A stretch of DNA of 64,000 bases from positions 1-64,000 of the forward strand of contig JAHBVG010000026.1 of the NCBI GenBank assembly GCA_019637695.1, read 5' to 3'. This document shows, piece by piece, positions 25,995 to 34,749 of this stretch. Made by a program: the position numbers and the translations under genes. Source of the stretch: Caldilineaceae bacterium. GTDB taxonomy: Bacteria > Chloroflexota > Anaerolineae > Caldilineales > Caldilineaceae. The notes under the pieces were generated by a model, which was given only the letters and a program-made list of their open reading frames with translations, had not been told where the DNA came from and made no database searches. The stretch's first letter is position 1; each line of letters begins with the position of its first letter.

Positions 25995-26839
25995 CTTGAC
26001 CGTTCAATCCCCAACAGCCGAAACGCGTCCCTCTCCAAAATCCCCTCAATGGTTTCGGGACGCACTCGCGGCAAGCCGCTTTCCCCGATGACGGCGTTGG
26101 CGTTGCGCAGCCCGTCGATAGATTCCTGCCCTTTGGCAAAGGGATAGTCAGTGCCGAAGAGCAGCTTGCCGGTGACGTGATATTCCTGGGCGCTGATGAG
26201 CATGTTGTAAAACTGCCACGGGCGGTAAAAGAGCGCGGAGATGTCGGCGTAGGCATAGGGATGTTTGCGGATCACCACCAGGCATTCATCGCAGAAGGGA
26301 TGGCCGACATGGGCGAGGACCATGCGCAGTTCGGGATAGCGGATGGCGACTTCGTCAAAGAGCCACGGTCGGGTGAATGCCAGCGGCGCGGCGGCGTTGA
26401 AGGTGGTGCCGCTGTGGAAGAGGATGGGCAGTCCGTTCTCCTGGCAGTATGCGTAGATGGGCTGGCAGCGTTCATCCCGCGGATCGAAACCAGCGTACAT
26501 GGGGACCATTTTCACGCCGACCAAACCCAGATCCTCGACGGCGTGGCGCAGATCGCTCAGCGCGCCATCCTGCGTGGGGTCCACACAGGCGAAGCCCACC
26601 AATCTATCGGGGGCGCGCGCCACAAACGCGGCCACATACTTATCGGGAACCCAATAGCCGGTCAACTTTGCCTTGAGGCCAAAGACTGCCGTCCGCTCGA
26701 ACGGTTCGTTGTCGGCCATAAACCGATCAAAATCTACCGTCAGATCCATCGGCGCGCCGCGTGATCGATCCGCTTCGGCCCGCGTCGCCGCGGCAATGTG
26801 CAAATTGGGTTCCCAAGCGTGGGTGTGGATGTTTTGCAT
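25991..26839 (-). CDS. Amidohydrolase-family protein (ACMSD-like TIM barrel)
   Basis: A 282-residue metal-dependent hydrolase or decarboxylase of the amidohydrolase_2 group. NIHTHAWEPN near the start is the HxH metal site. FACVDPTQDGALSDLRHAVE and LGLVGVKMVP belong to the barrel. ILFHSGTTF and VLAHVGHPF supply further His ligands, and LLFGTDYPFAK the catalytic Asp. The family includes aminocarboxymuconate-semialdehyde decarboxylase, gamma-resorcylate decarboxylase and lactone hydrolases such as LigI. No specific substrate is assignable. Start ATG with AAAGGA upstream. Confidence 0.86.
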   Translation of the reverse strand: MQNIHTHAWEPNLHIAAATRAEADRSRGAPMDLTVDFDRFMADNEPFERTAVFGLKAKLTGYWVPDKYVAAFVARAPDRLVGFACVDPTQDGALSDLRHAVEDLGLVGVKMVPMYAGFDPRDERCQPIYAYCQENGLPILFHSGTTFNAAAPLAFTRPWLFDEVAIRYPELRMVLAHVGHPFCDECLVVIRKHPYAYADISALFYRPWQFYNMLISAQEYHVTGKLLFGTDYPFAKGQESIDGLRNANAVIGESGLPRVRPETIEGILERDAFRLLGIERSR

Positions 26840-26856
26840 GAGCAGATCCTTTGGGA

Positions 26857-26958
26857 GGTGATTAGTGATAGGTGACTGGAGATTAGGCGATTGGGTGATT
26901 GAGCGATTTCAGATCCTCGACGCGATCCCAGTCACCGATCCCCAGTCCCCAGTCCCTC
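26857..26958. repeat. Mixed hepta/octamer hairpin (amidohydrolase/PIG-L junction)
   Basis: The left arm has ATTAGTGATAGGTGACTGG followed by octamer units GATTAGGC, GATTGGGT, GATTGAGC. The right arm reads CCCAGTCACCGATCCCCAGTCCCCAGTCCC. The outer parts are complementary. The octamers show that unit length is not always seven. Confidence 0.78.
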
Positions 26959-26962
26959 TTCT

Positions 26963-27670
26963 TTACGGCAACACTGAATACGCCTTGATCGCCCCGCGCG
27001 CCTGCATGGGGGTGAAGGCTTCGGCGTATTCGCAGCCGACTTGCTCACCGCGGTAACTTTCGAGCCGGGTGCAAAGACGCTCGAAACCCGAGCCCAATGC
27101 CAGGAAGAGCGCTTCGTCTTGCGAGGCGTGATGTTTGAGCAGAGCAACCTTTTGATCATGGTAGCCGGAAATATCGACATAATGGGTGGCGGGGAAGGTG
27201 AACGGTCCCAGCGGCTCGACGAGGAAAACCGCTGGCGGTGAGATCAGCGGCGCTGACTCGGTGGCGATGACGGGCAGCGCCGCTTGCATGGCGCAGTGTC
27301 GCACCAACGAGTTCACCGTCACATGATCGGCGTTATAATCTTCGTGGTAGTGGGTGAAGATGAGATCGGCGCGGGTGCGGCGGATCGCCTCAATCAATCT
27401 CATCCGTACATCGGGCGTGTCGTAGAGGAACTCATCGCGCTCGCCCAAGTTAATGAACTCGGCGTCGATGGCGGCGCAGAGCGCGCTCATCTCGGCGTGG
27501 CGGATAGCGGCAGCGTCCTCGCGACGGATGGTCGGATTCTGCACAAAGCCCAATGATCCATCGGTGACGGTAACAAAGGCCAATTGATCGCCGCGATCCC
27601 GGCACTTGAGCATCGTACCCAGGCAGCGCATTTCGTCATCCTGATGGGCCATGATCGATACAATGTGCAT
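26963..27670 (-). CDS. PIG-L family N-acetylglucosaminyl deacetylase-like protein
   Basis: A 235-residue LmbE/PIG-L protein. MAHQDDEMRCLGTML (7-21) is the zinc-binding P-H-x-D-D/E-type motif, here A-H-Q-D-D-E. TDGSLGF follows the family pattern TDG, and FTHYHEDYNADHVTVN is the second motif with zinc-ligand His residues. Relatives deacetylate N-acetylglucosaminyl compounds such as GlcNAc-inositol or bacillithiol precursors. The true start is the ATG at 27668-27670 with GAGGT upstream. An open frame to 28018 continues but overlaps the divergent polymerase start and is not conserved. It is the first gene of the minus-strand catabolic set. Confidence 0.87.
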   Translation of the reverse strand: MHIVSIMAHQDDEMRCLGTMLKCRDRGDQLAFVTVTDGSLGFVQNPTIRREDAAAIRHAEMSALCAAIDAEFINLGERDEFLYDTPDVRMRLIEAIRRTRADLIFTHYHEDYNADHVTVNSLVRHCAMQAALPVIATESAPLISPPAVFLVEPLGPFTFPATHYVDISGYHDQKVALLKHHASQDEALFLALGSGFERLCTRLESYRGEQVGCEYAEAFTPMQARGAIKAYSVLP

Positions 27671-27681
27671 GGAAACCTCAG

Positions 27682-27720
27682 AGGGAATTGGGCGATTGGG
27701 CGATTGAGAGATTGGGAATA
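27682..27720. repeat. Octamer tandem array, ATTGGGCG type
   Basis: Four consecutive 8-base units (ATTGGGCG, ATTGGGCG, ATTGAGAG, ATTGGGAA) with no opposite arm in this gap. It lies just upstream of the PIG-L gene start. Confidence 0.7.
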
Positions 27721-27768
27721 TCATACCGAATTTTGGCGCGGTTGTCACGGTGATGCAGACTGCGGGGT

Positions 27769-27882
27769 GTAGTTCAAGTTGGGCGCATGTGAAGTGTCGG
27801 GGACTTTTTGTCTGGGGCCACCGTGTCTTCTCATCTTCTTTGTCAAGTCCCCGGCACTTTCGCCCAAAAAATGAACTGCAAC
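27769..27882. repeat. Imperfect inverted repeat with AAGTGYCGGGGACTT core
   Basis: The left arm (27769-27810) reads GTAGTTCAAGTTGGGCG and then AAGTGTCGGGGACTTT. The right arm is its imperfect reverse complement, with CAAGTCCCCGGCACTTTCG followed by GCCC and TGAACTGCAAC. The arms of about 40 bases enclose about 35. It sits in the divergent gap between the PIG-L and polymerase genes and looks like a small non-coding repeat element or MITE relic. Confidence 0.7.
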
Positions 27883-27940
27883 CCAGACCGCGTTCTATCC
27901 CTCCTTTGCCAATGGACCGTCCACAGCCGATAATACGGTC

Positions 27941-30900
27941 ATGGATGCGCAACCGTTGACCCATCTTCATGTCCACTCGCACTTTACGCTGTTGGGAGCC
28001 ACCCCGCGTGTGGATCACCTGGTAGCCCGCGCCGTTGAGGAGGGGTTACCGGCGCTGGCGTTGACCGATACCCACGCGCTTTACGGCGCCGTAGCATTCG
28101 CCCGCGCCTGCCGCCGTGCAGATCTGCACCCGATCCTGGGGATGACGACCAGGGTGCAGCCTCCCGCCGACCTCCTCAGCGTGGACAAACCCGATCAGTT
28201 GGTGCTGCTCGCCGCCGGACCTGAGGGCTACCGGTCGCTCTGTCGTCTCTCGTCGCTCATCCAAAATCACCCCAACCGCGAGGAGCGCGCCCGCCGCGGG
28301 CTGAGTTGGGACGATCTGCGCGCTCAACATGCCGGTCTCCTCTGTATCACCGGTGGACGGCAAGGGTGGATCGACCGGCTGCTGCGCCGCGGCGAGGATG
28401 CGCTCGCCCTGCGCCTGGCCGGTCGCATTGCCGGTCTCTTTGGCGAAAGGCAGACCTTTTTGGCCCTGGAGATCCATGAGGACGGCGACCATGCCTTTGC
28501 CCGCAGTAGCATGGATATTGGCCGCCGCCTGGGCCTTCCGGTTGTGGCCGTGCAGCCGGTCTATACCCTCCACCCCGAAGATCGTTACCGGTTGCGGCTG
28601 CTTGCCGCCATCTGCGAAGGATGCACGGTAGAGGCCGTCCCCGCCGACGCCCTGCCCGACGCTGGAGACGTGGCCTGCGATCTTCACTGGCTCAGCCCCG
28701 ACGAAATGATCGCACGCTTTGCAGCGTTCCCTGCGGCGCTGGCACAGATCGACGATATTGTGGCGCTTTGCGATCCCTGTCTGCCCGACGGACGCCCCAT
28801 CTGGCCCAACGTTCTCCCCAACGCAGATGCCGCCGATCCCATCATCTCATCATCGCCGACCGTTGCGGTCGGACATCATCACTTGACAATCGCCGCCCAC
28901 ACTGGCCTGCTCGAACGCTATGCCAACGCGTCTCCCCTCCGCCCGCGCCTCGATCACGAGTTGGCCGCCATCGTCGCCCACGGCTATGCGCCGCTCTTTT
29001 TGCTCGTGGCGGACATTGTCAGTTACGCCCGCCAGCATGAGATCCCCGTGAGTACGCGCGGCAGCGTCGCCAATTCGCTGGTCGCCTATTGCCTGGGCAT
29101 CACCGATGTGGACCCCATGGAACACGATCTGCTCTTTGAGCGCTTTTTGAACCCGGCGCGGCGCGAACTGCCCGACATCGACCTTGACTTCTGCTCGCGC
29201 CGCCGCGACGAGGTCCTTGAGTATGTACGTCAGCGCTACGGCGAGGATCGGGTGGCATTGGTCGCCACTGTCAACACTTTTCAGCCCAAATCCGCCGTGC
29301 GCGAGACGGCCAAAGCCTTTGGATTGAGCGACGCCGAGGCCGGCGCGCTGGCGAAACGGGTGCGCGGCGGCTGGCATCCGGATCCGCGACGGCGCGAATC
29401 GACGACATTGGAGGATCTGCTCGCCCTCCTGGACGATCCCATGCAGCAGGAGATCGTGCGCCAGGCCTACACGCTGATCGATATGCCCAATCACCTCTCC
29501 ATCCATCCCGGCGGTGTGGTGGTGACACCAGGCCCGCTCACCGATTACACGCCGTTACAGCACACGCCCAAAGGGTTCGCTATCACCCAGTTTGATCACG
29601 GCGATGTGGAATCGTTGGGGCTGATCAAGGTGGATCTGCTGGGCATCCGCGCCCTCACCGTACTCAGCGACGCCGTCAGGCTAATTCGCAAATGCCATGA
29701 TCCCGACTTCCGGCTCGACGCCATCCCTGCCGAGGATGGCGTTACCGGAGATCTCCTCATGCGCGGGGATACCATTGGCGTCTTCCAATGCGAGTCGAGC
29801 GGCGCGCAGCGGACGCTACGCCAGCTCAAGGCGCGCAACGCCGCCGATCTCGCCGTCGCCAATGCCTTCTTCAAACCCGGACCGGCCACGGGCGGCATGG
29901 CTGACGCCTTTGTGCGTCGCTATCGCGGCGAGGCCGCCGTGAGCTTTTTGCACCCATCGCTCGAACCGATCCTGCGCGGGACGAAGGGGGTGCTGATTTT
30001 TCAAGAGCAGGTTTTGCGATTGGCGACCGAGATCGCGGGGCTCTCCTGGGCCGAGGCGGAACATCTGCGCCGTGGCATGAGCAAATTCCGCCCCGATGAG
30101 ATGGAGAATCTACGCGACCGCTTCGTCTCCGGCTGCTGCCGCGAGGATGGCCCAGGGCTGAGCGAGGCCCAGGCGCGCACACTCTACGAACAGGTGGCAG
30201 CCTTTGCCGGGTACGGTTTCAACCAGGGGCACGCCACCGCCTACGCTGCTGTCTCGTTTCGCTCGGCCTACCTGCGCGCCCACTACCCGGCGGAGTTCCT
30301 CTGTGCGCGGCTGGCCGACTGGGGCGGCTTCCACCACCAGGCCGTCTACATTGCCGAAGCGCAGCGGCTGGGCATCCCAGTGTATCCCCCGCATGTCAAC
30401 CACAGCGACCGTAAATTCACCATCTCCGCCGCTCCCTCTGCGCTATCTGCTAACCGCCAACTGTTAACGGCTCTCTTCATGGGATTGGAACAGATCCGCG
30501 ACCTGCGCCGTGAATCGATCCGCGCCATCGTGCGTGAGCGTCGTCGCCGCCCCTTTGAGGATCTGCGTGATCTGCTCGCCCGCGTCGATCTTCAGCCCAA
30601 AGAGATCGATCACTTGATCCGCTGCGGCGCGTTGGAGGGTCTGGGATCCTCGCGCGCAGGCTTGCTCCACGAGGCAGCGGAGATCCGCCGCGCTGGCAGC
30701 GTGGAGCAACTGGGCTTTGGCTTCTTCGACGAGATCCCTCCCGAATCCCCTGCCGAGCGCATCGCCTGGGAGACGCGCATCCTGGGCCAGCCGATCAGCG
30801 TCCACCCGGTGGAACTGCTCGACAACTCGGCTGTCACGCCGCTGGCCGATCTACCGCGCCATCCTAACCGGTCCGTCACCGTCCGCGGTGTGCGCCTGCC

Positions 30901-31072
30901 CGGCTGGACCGGCGGCAAAGGCTTCTTCCTCAATGACGGGCGGAGCTATGTCATCGCCATCCCCGCAGGGAAGATCGCCGCGCCCAAACCCTGGCAACCC
31001 ATTACCGTCCACGGGCGCTGGCAGATCGATCCCTGGGGCGGGGGGAGCTTCGTGGTGGAAGAGGGTAGGTAA
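27941..31072 (+). CDS. dnaE2: DNA polymerase III alpha subunit, error-prone (DnaE2) type
   Basis: A 1,043-residue C-family polymerase. Residues 1 to about 200 are the PHP domain (THLHVHSHFTLLGA). The polymerase core has PDIDLDFCSRRRDE near 409-422 with catalytic Asp residues and IKVDLLGI with the third. YGFNQGHATAYAAVSFRSAY is a C-family signature. Helix-hairpin-helix and OB-fold parts follow (VTVRGVRLPGW). The short length and the FCSRRRDEV segment fit the DnaE2/ImuC group that performs mutagenic translesion synthesis. No imuA, imuB or lexA-like gene is adjacent, so the DnaE2 assignment is family-level. It probably is not the main replicase. Confidence 0.85.
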   Translation: MDAQPLTHLHVHSHFTLLGATPRVDHLVARAVEEGLPALALTDTHALYGAVAFARACRRADLHPILGMTTRVQPPADLLSVDKPDQLVLLAAGPEGYRSLCRLSSLIQNHPNREERARRGLSWDDLRAQHAGLLCITGGRQGWIDRLLRRGEDALALRLAGRIAGLFGERQTFLALEIHEDGDHAFARSSMDIGRRLGLPVVAVQPVYTLHPEDRYRLRLLAAICEGCTVEAVPADALPDAGDVACDLHWLSPDEMIARFAAFPAALAQIDDIVALCDPCLPDGRPIWPNVLPNADAADPIISSSPTVAVGHHHLTIAAHTGLLERYANASPLRPRLDHELAAIVAHGYAPLFLLVADIVSYARQHEIPVSTRGSVANSLVAYCLGITDVDPMEHDLLFERFLNPARRELPDIDLDFCSRRRDEVLEYVRQRYGEDRVALVATVNTFQPKSAVRETAKAFGLSDAEAGALAKRVRGGWHPDPRRRESTTLEDLLALLDDPMQQEIVRQAYTLIDMPNHLSIHPGGVVVTPGPLTDYTPLQHTPKGFAITQFDHGDVESLGLIKVDLLGIRALTVLSDAVRLIRKCHDPDFRLDAIPAEDGVTGDLLMRGDTIGVFQCESSGAQRTLRQLKARNAADLAVANAFFKPGPATGGMADAFVRRYRGEAAVSFLHPSLEPILRGTKGVLIFQEQVLRLATEIAGLSWAEAEHLRRGMSKFRPDEMENLRDRFVSGCCREDGPGLSEAQARTLYEQVAAFAGYGFNQGHATAYAAVSFRSAYLRAHYPAEFLCARLADWGGFHHQAVYIAEAQRLGIPVYPPHVNHSDRKFTISAAPSALSANRQLLTALFMGLEQIRDLRRESIRAIVRERRRRPFEDLRDLLARVDLQPKEIDHLIRCGALEGLGSSRAGLLHEAAEIRRAGSVEQLGFGFFDEIPPESPAERIAWETRILGQPISVHPVELLDNSAVTPLADLPRHPNRSVTVRGVRLPGWTGGKGFFLNDGRSYVIAIPAGKIAAPKPWQPITVHGRWQIDPWGGGSFVVEEGR

Positions 31073-31077
31073 TAGAT

Positions 31078-31139
31078 ATTGGGTATTGGATATTGGGTAT
31101 TGGCGGCATGATGCCAATACCCAATATCCAATACCCAAT
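31078..31139. repeat. Perfect 27-pair heptamer-arm hairpin, ATTGGGT type
   Basis: The left arm 31078-31104 (ATTGGGT, ATTGGAT, ATTGGGT, ATTGGC) is exactly complementary to 31113-31139 with 8 bases between. It follows the polymerase stop codon at once. It is the cleanest example of the family and could also act as a transcript 3' end or stabiliser. Confidence 0.93.
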
Positions 31140-31268
31140 ACCCAATCTATACCACAACCTATACCACTTTCCTGTATCAATATAGGTGTGCCCAGATTCA
31201 AGAAGATGATACCCTCTGCTTGTCCAAGTAGCAAAGCGACTATTTTTTAATAAGCAGAGGAGGATCTT

Positions 31269-32054
31269 ATGAAACAGTGGTACATGCGCCTTGCCGTCAG
31301 TCTATCGGCGCTGTTACTTGTCAGTTTGGTGGCATGGCCTGCCGCATCGAACCCTGTTGGGGCGCAGATGCAGCCACCGCTTACAGAGACCACCCCCCGC
31401 ACGATTACAGTTTCGGGGATGGGCGAAGTGGATGCCCGGCCAGATCGCGCCGTGGTCAACTTAGGTGTGGAAACCCAGGCACAGTCGGCCAGTGAGGCCA
31501 TTGCTCAAAACAATGAGCAGATGCAAGCGTTGATCAATGCCATGACGGACGCTGGCATTGCGGACGAGAACATCCAAACGCAGGTGGTTCGCCTTAGCCC
31601 CCAATATGAGGATCAACCACCCTTGCCGCCGCAGCCCACTGAACAGGTGCAGCCCATGCAGCAGCAGACCGTCCCGCGTGCGATCCTTGGCTATGTGGCC
31701 GTGAATACAGTGCAGGTACGCGTTGAGGATCTGGAAAGTGTGGGGGAAATTCTGGATGCAGCCATTGAAGCTGGCAGTAACCGCATTGACGGCATCAGCT
31801 TTGAAATCAGTGACTCTGCCCAACTCCTGGTTGAGGCACGCGAAGCAGCCTGGAACAATGCGCTACAGAAAGCCGAACAGTTAGCGGCGCTGGCCGGCGC
31901 TGAACTGGGCGAGGTCCTGAATATCAACGCCAGCGACCAGGGACCATTCCCCGTCATGCAAGAGACTTTTGCAATGGACGCTGCCCGCGTTCCCATCCAA
32001 CCGGGGATGCAGAGCGTTTCCACCAATCTTCAGGTGACATGGAGATTGCAGTAG
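31269..32054 (+). CDS. SIMPL-domain (DUF541) secreted protein
   Basis: A 261-residue protein with an N-terminal signal or anchor segment (about residues 8-25, then ending WPAASNPVGA), followed by a SIMPL domain. RTITVSGMGEVDARPDRAVV opens it, then VNLGVETQAQSASEAIAQNN and IQTQVVRLSPQYE. A Pro/Gln-rich linker (residues about 115-135) precedes YVAVNTVQVRVEDLESVG. Members are periplasmic or exported proteins of uncertain function; the E. coli relative YggE is linked to oxidative stress. The start has a strong AGAGGAGG site. It is monocistronic, with a hairpin after it. Confidence 0.88.
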   Translation: MKQWYMRLAVSLSALLLVSLVAWPAASNPVGAQMQPPLTETTPRTITVSGMGEVDARPDRAVVNLGVETQAQSASEAIAQNNEQMQALINAMTDAGIADENIQTQVVRLSPQYEDQPPLPPQPTEQVQPMQQQTVPRAILGYVAVNTVQVRVEDLESVGEILDAAIEAGSNRIDGISFEISDSAQLLVEAREAAWNNALQKAEQLAALAGAELGEVLNINASDQGPFPVMQETFAMDAARVPIQPGMQSVSTNLQVTWRLQ

Positions 32055-32101
32055 AGGACGAATAGAGCAGCCATTCGTGGTTCTCCATAAGAAAGTTATT
32101 C

Positions 32102-32133
32102 CAACTCCCGCAGGATAGATCTTGCGGGAGTTG
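32102..32133. terminator. Hairpin after the SIMPL gene, terminator-like
   Basis: CAACTCCCGCA pairs with TGCGGGAGTTG (11 pairs, 10-base loop) 48 bases after the stop codon. No T tract follows on either strand, so termination efficiency is uncertain. Confidence 0.55.
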
Positions 32134-32180
32134 CATTGACAGGGTCGGTCGCTCGAAATCAAGCAGGACTTACGCAGTTC

Positions 32181-32218
32181 GCAGACCTGCCAGGTTTTCT
32201 GAAACCTGGCAGGTCTGC
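32181..32218. repeat. Perfect 17-pair palindrome, GCAGACCTGCCAGG type
   Basis: The arms 32181-32197 and 32202-32218 are exactly complementary with a 4-base TCTG loop. The CCTGCCAGGTTT core resembles intergenic palindromes found widely in bacterial genomes. It is preceded by GCAGGACTTACGCAG. Position: gap between the SIMPL and AraC-fusion genes. Confidence 0.85.
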
Positions 32219-32317
32219 TTCAACTTGTAAGCCCTATCAAAGCAAGAAATGGGTCGAGATCTCCCTTCTTATCGATTATGATGGACTTCGGTTATCATAA
32301 AACAGAGGAGGGAAACA

Positions 32318-33223
32318 ATGTTGCAAAATCACGTATGGCAAATCCCTGAAGATCAGGGTGTGATCGTGGAAGGATCGTTGGCGCAGGCTGCACAGGATTA
32401 TCATATCGTTGCACAGGCCATCCATTATTTGGATGCGCATTTCCAACGTCAGCCCGGCCTGGCCGAGGTCGCCGCTCATGTCGGGCTGAGCGAATACCAC
32501 TTTCAACGGCTGTTCAGCCGTTGGGTGGGGATCAGCCCTAAACGCTTCCTCCAATATCTGACAAAGGAGTATGCCAAGGCCGCGCTGGATCGCTCACGTT
32601 CGCTGCTCGATGTCTCGCTCGATGCCGGACTTTCCGGCCCAGGACGGCTGCACGATCTCTTCGTTCACTGCGAGGCGGTGACGCCCGGCGAGTATAAAAG
32701 CGCCGGGGAAGGGTTGACCATCCACTATGGTGTTCACCCTACCCCCTTTGGCGAGGCGCTGCTGGCGACCACGGATAAAGGGATCTGCGCGCTGAATTTC
32801 GTGGCCGGGGATGGCAGCCCCGAATTGGCTGCCCAACAGGCCCGTTGGAGATCTGCCCGCTTTGTGCGCGATGATAGAGAAACCGGACGGTTGATCGAGG
32901 CCATCTTCGCGCCGTCAAGCGATCCCATACCGCTGCATCTCTACATCCGCGGCACTAACTGGCAGATCAAAGTTTGGGAAGCGCTGCTACGTCTGCCGTC
33001 CGGCGCGCGCGTCACCTATGGCGACATTGCTCAGGAGGTCTGCACCCTCAAAGCAGCGCGGGCCGTGGGCAACGCCGTGGGCAGCAACCCGATTGCCTAT
33101 CTCATCCCCTGTCATCGCGTTGTGCGCCAGAGCGGCGGCATCCACAGTTACCGGTGGGGGGGCGAACGCAAACAGGCCATCCTCGCCTGGGAAGCGGCGC
33201 AGACGGAAAAGATGCGTGGATAG
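32318..33223 (+). CDS. AraC-type regulator fused to O6-alkylguanine-DNA alkyltransferase
   Basis: A 301-residue fusion. Residues about 20-120 are an AraC helix-turn-helix domain (VAAHVGLSEYHFQRLFSRWV and then GISPKRFLQYL). Residues about 125-295 are a methylguanine methyltransferase, with TYGDIAQEV, KAARAVGNAVGSNPI and the active site PCHRV (acceptor C265). This is the Ada layout without the N-terminal zinc domain that senses methyl phosphotriesters, so it should repair O6-methylguanine but may sense damage only through C265. A GAGGAGG site precedes the ATG. It could regulate itself or neighbouring repair genes. Confidence 0.9.
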   Translation: MLQNHVWQIPEDQGVIVEGSLAQAAQDYHIVAQAIHYLDAHFQRQPGLAEVAAHVGLSEYHFQRLFSRWVGISPKRFLQYLTKEYAKAALDRSRSLLDVSLDAGLSGPGRLHDLFVHCEAVTPGEYKSAGEGLTIHYGVHPTPFGEALLATTDKGICALNFVAGDGSPELAAQQARWRSARFVRDDRETGRLIEAIFAPSSDPIPLHLYIRGTNWQIKVWEALLRLPSGARVTYGDIAQEVCTLKAARAVGNAVGSNPIAYLIPCHRVVRQSGGIHSYRWGGERKQAILAWEAAQTEKMRG

Positions 33224-33235
33224 TCGGAGGAAAAG

Positions 33236-33290
33236 GTAATGAGTAAAGAGTAGGGGGGAGCATCTCTCGTTACTCGTTACTCATTACTTG
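33236..33290. repeat. Heptamer-arm hairpin, AATGAGT type (AraC fusion/oxidoreductase junction)
   Basis: The left units AATGAGT-AAAGAGT face the right units CTCGTTA-CTCGTTA-CTCATTA-CTT across about 20 bases. The stem is imperfect, about 16 to 18 pairs with mismatches. Confidence 0.82.
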
Positions 33291-33312
33291 CTTGTTACAA
33301 AAAGGAACACCC

Positions 33313-34749
33313 ATGCCCCCATCCCCACACTACGATGCTGTTGTTGTCGGCGCTGGCCCGAACGGATTGGCCGCGGCGATTACATTGGCGCAACGCGGTC
33401 ATTCGGTACTCGTGATCGAAGCCAGGGAAACGGTGGGCGGTGGATCGCGCACCCATGAATTGACGCTGCCCGGCTTTCGCCACGACCTCTGCTCGGCGAT
33501 CCACCCGTTGGGGTTGGGATCGCCCTTTTTTCAGAAGTTGCCGCTGGATCGCTTCGGTCTGGAGTGGATCCAACCGGAGATCCCCGTGGCCCATCCACTG
33601 GATGATGGCAGTGCAGCAGCGCTCTATCGATCCCTGCCCAGGACGGCGGCTGCGTTGGGCGCGGATGGGCGCGCATGGATGCGGTTGATGGAGCCGCTGG
33701 TGGAGGCGTGGGAGAGGCTGATTCCGGCATTCTTGAGCCCGCTCCCGCTGACGACCAACCTGTTGGGACTGGCCCGGTTTGGCGTCCATGCTTTGCAACC
33801 GGCGACCTGGCTGGCCCAGGCACGCTTCACAGGAGATCGGGCGAAAGCGCTCTTCGCCGGGCTTGCTGCTCATGCCATTATGCCATTAGAGACCCCCGCC
33901 ACCGCCGCCTTTGGATTGGTCCTCGGCATCCTCGGCCACGGCGTCGGCTGGCCTTTCCCCCGCGGCGGCGCAGGCGCCATCCCTGAGGCGATGGCGCGCT
34001 ATCTACAAAGCCTGGGCGGGCAGATCGAAACGGGCTGGCCTGTGGAAACGTTGGATGAGTTACCCTCAGCGCGACGTGTCCTGCTCGACGTGACGCCTCG
34101 TCAATTCTTGAAGATGACAGAGGATCGATTGCCGCCGGCTTATCGAAGGAGATTGGAGGGCTATCGTTATGGACCAGGCGTTTTCAAGATCGACTATGCC
34201 CTGAGCGAACCGGTCCCATGGATAGCGCACGAGTGTCGCCGAGCCGGAACCGTACACCTGGGCGGCACACTGGCTGAGATCGCCGCTTCGGAGCGAGCGA
34301 TGGCGACGGGCAAGAATCCCCAACGGCCTTATGTATTAGTAGCGCAGCAGAGCCTCTTTGATCTCACACGGGCGCCAGCGGGGAAGCAGACCCTGTGGGC
34401 CTATTGTCATGTTCCTCACGGATCTACCTTTGACATGACGGATCGGATTGAAGCGCAGATCGAACGCTTTGCCCCTGGTTTCCGTGAGGCTGTTCTGGCG
34501 CGACGCGTTCATACCCCTGCGGATCTGCATCGCTACAACGCGAACTATATCGGCAGCGATATCAACGGCGGCGTGCAAGATCTGCGCCAGCTTTGGACGC
34601 GCCCCATGCTGCGCATTCCGCCCTACAGCACACCGTTGCCCGGCGTCTACCTCTGTTCCTCGTCCACGCCGCCGGGCGGCGGCGTGCATGGGATGTGTGG
34701 GTATCATGCGGCTCAATGGGCGAATTGGGGATTGGTGACTGGGGATTAG
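33313..34749 (+). CDS. Phytoene-desaturase-family FAD oxidoreductase (PYROXD2/CrtI-like)
   Basis: About 478 residues. YDAVVVGAGPNGLAAAITLA is the dinucleotide-binding motif, followed by VIEARETVGGGSRT, the usual FAD-contact segment of the phytoene desaturase family. Near the C-terminus GVYLCSSSTPPGGGVHGMCG is the conserved flavin motif of the CrtI/PYROXD2 group. It may act on a carotenoid, which fits the lycopene cyclase in the window, but PYROXD2-like proteins have no settled reaction. I use the ATG at 33313 (AAAGGA upstream) over a TTG at 33292. The last residues, LVTGD, are encoded by the heptamer hairpin at 34723. Confidence 0.82.
   Translation: MPPSPHYDAVVVGAGPNGLAAAITLAQRGHSVLVIEARETVGGGSRTHELTLPGFRHDLCSAIHPLGLGSPFFQKLPLDRFGLEWIQPEIPVAHPLDDGSAAALYRSLPRTAAALGADGRAWMRLMEPLVEAWERLIPAFLSPLPLTTNLLGLARFGVHALQPATWLAQARFTGDRAKALFAGLAAHAIMPLETPATAAFGLVLGILGHGVGWPFPRGGAGAIPEAMARYLQSLGGQIETGWPVETLDELPSARRVLLDVTPRQFLKMTEDRLPPAYRRRLEGYRYGPGVFKIDYALSEPVPWIAHECRRAGTVHLGGTLAEIAASERAMATGKNPQRPYVLVAQQSLFDLTRAPAGKQTLWAYCHVPHGSTFDMTDRIEAQIERFAPGFREAVLARRVHTPADLHRYNANYIGSDINGGVQDLRQLWTRPMLRIPPYSTPLPGVYLCSSSTPPGGGVHGMCGYHAAQWANWGLVTGD

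Noticed and set aside
27671-28018. N-terminal extension of the PIG-L protein
   Set aside because: The extra residues are unconserved, overlap the divergent polymerase gene, and the ATG at 27670 has a good ribosome site.
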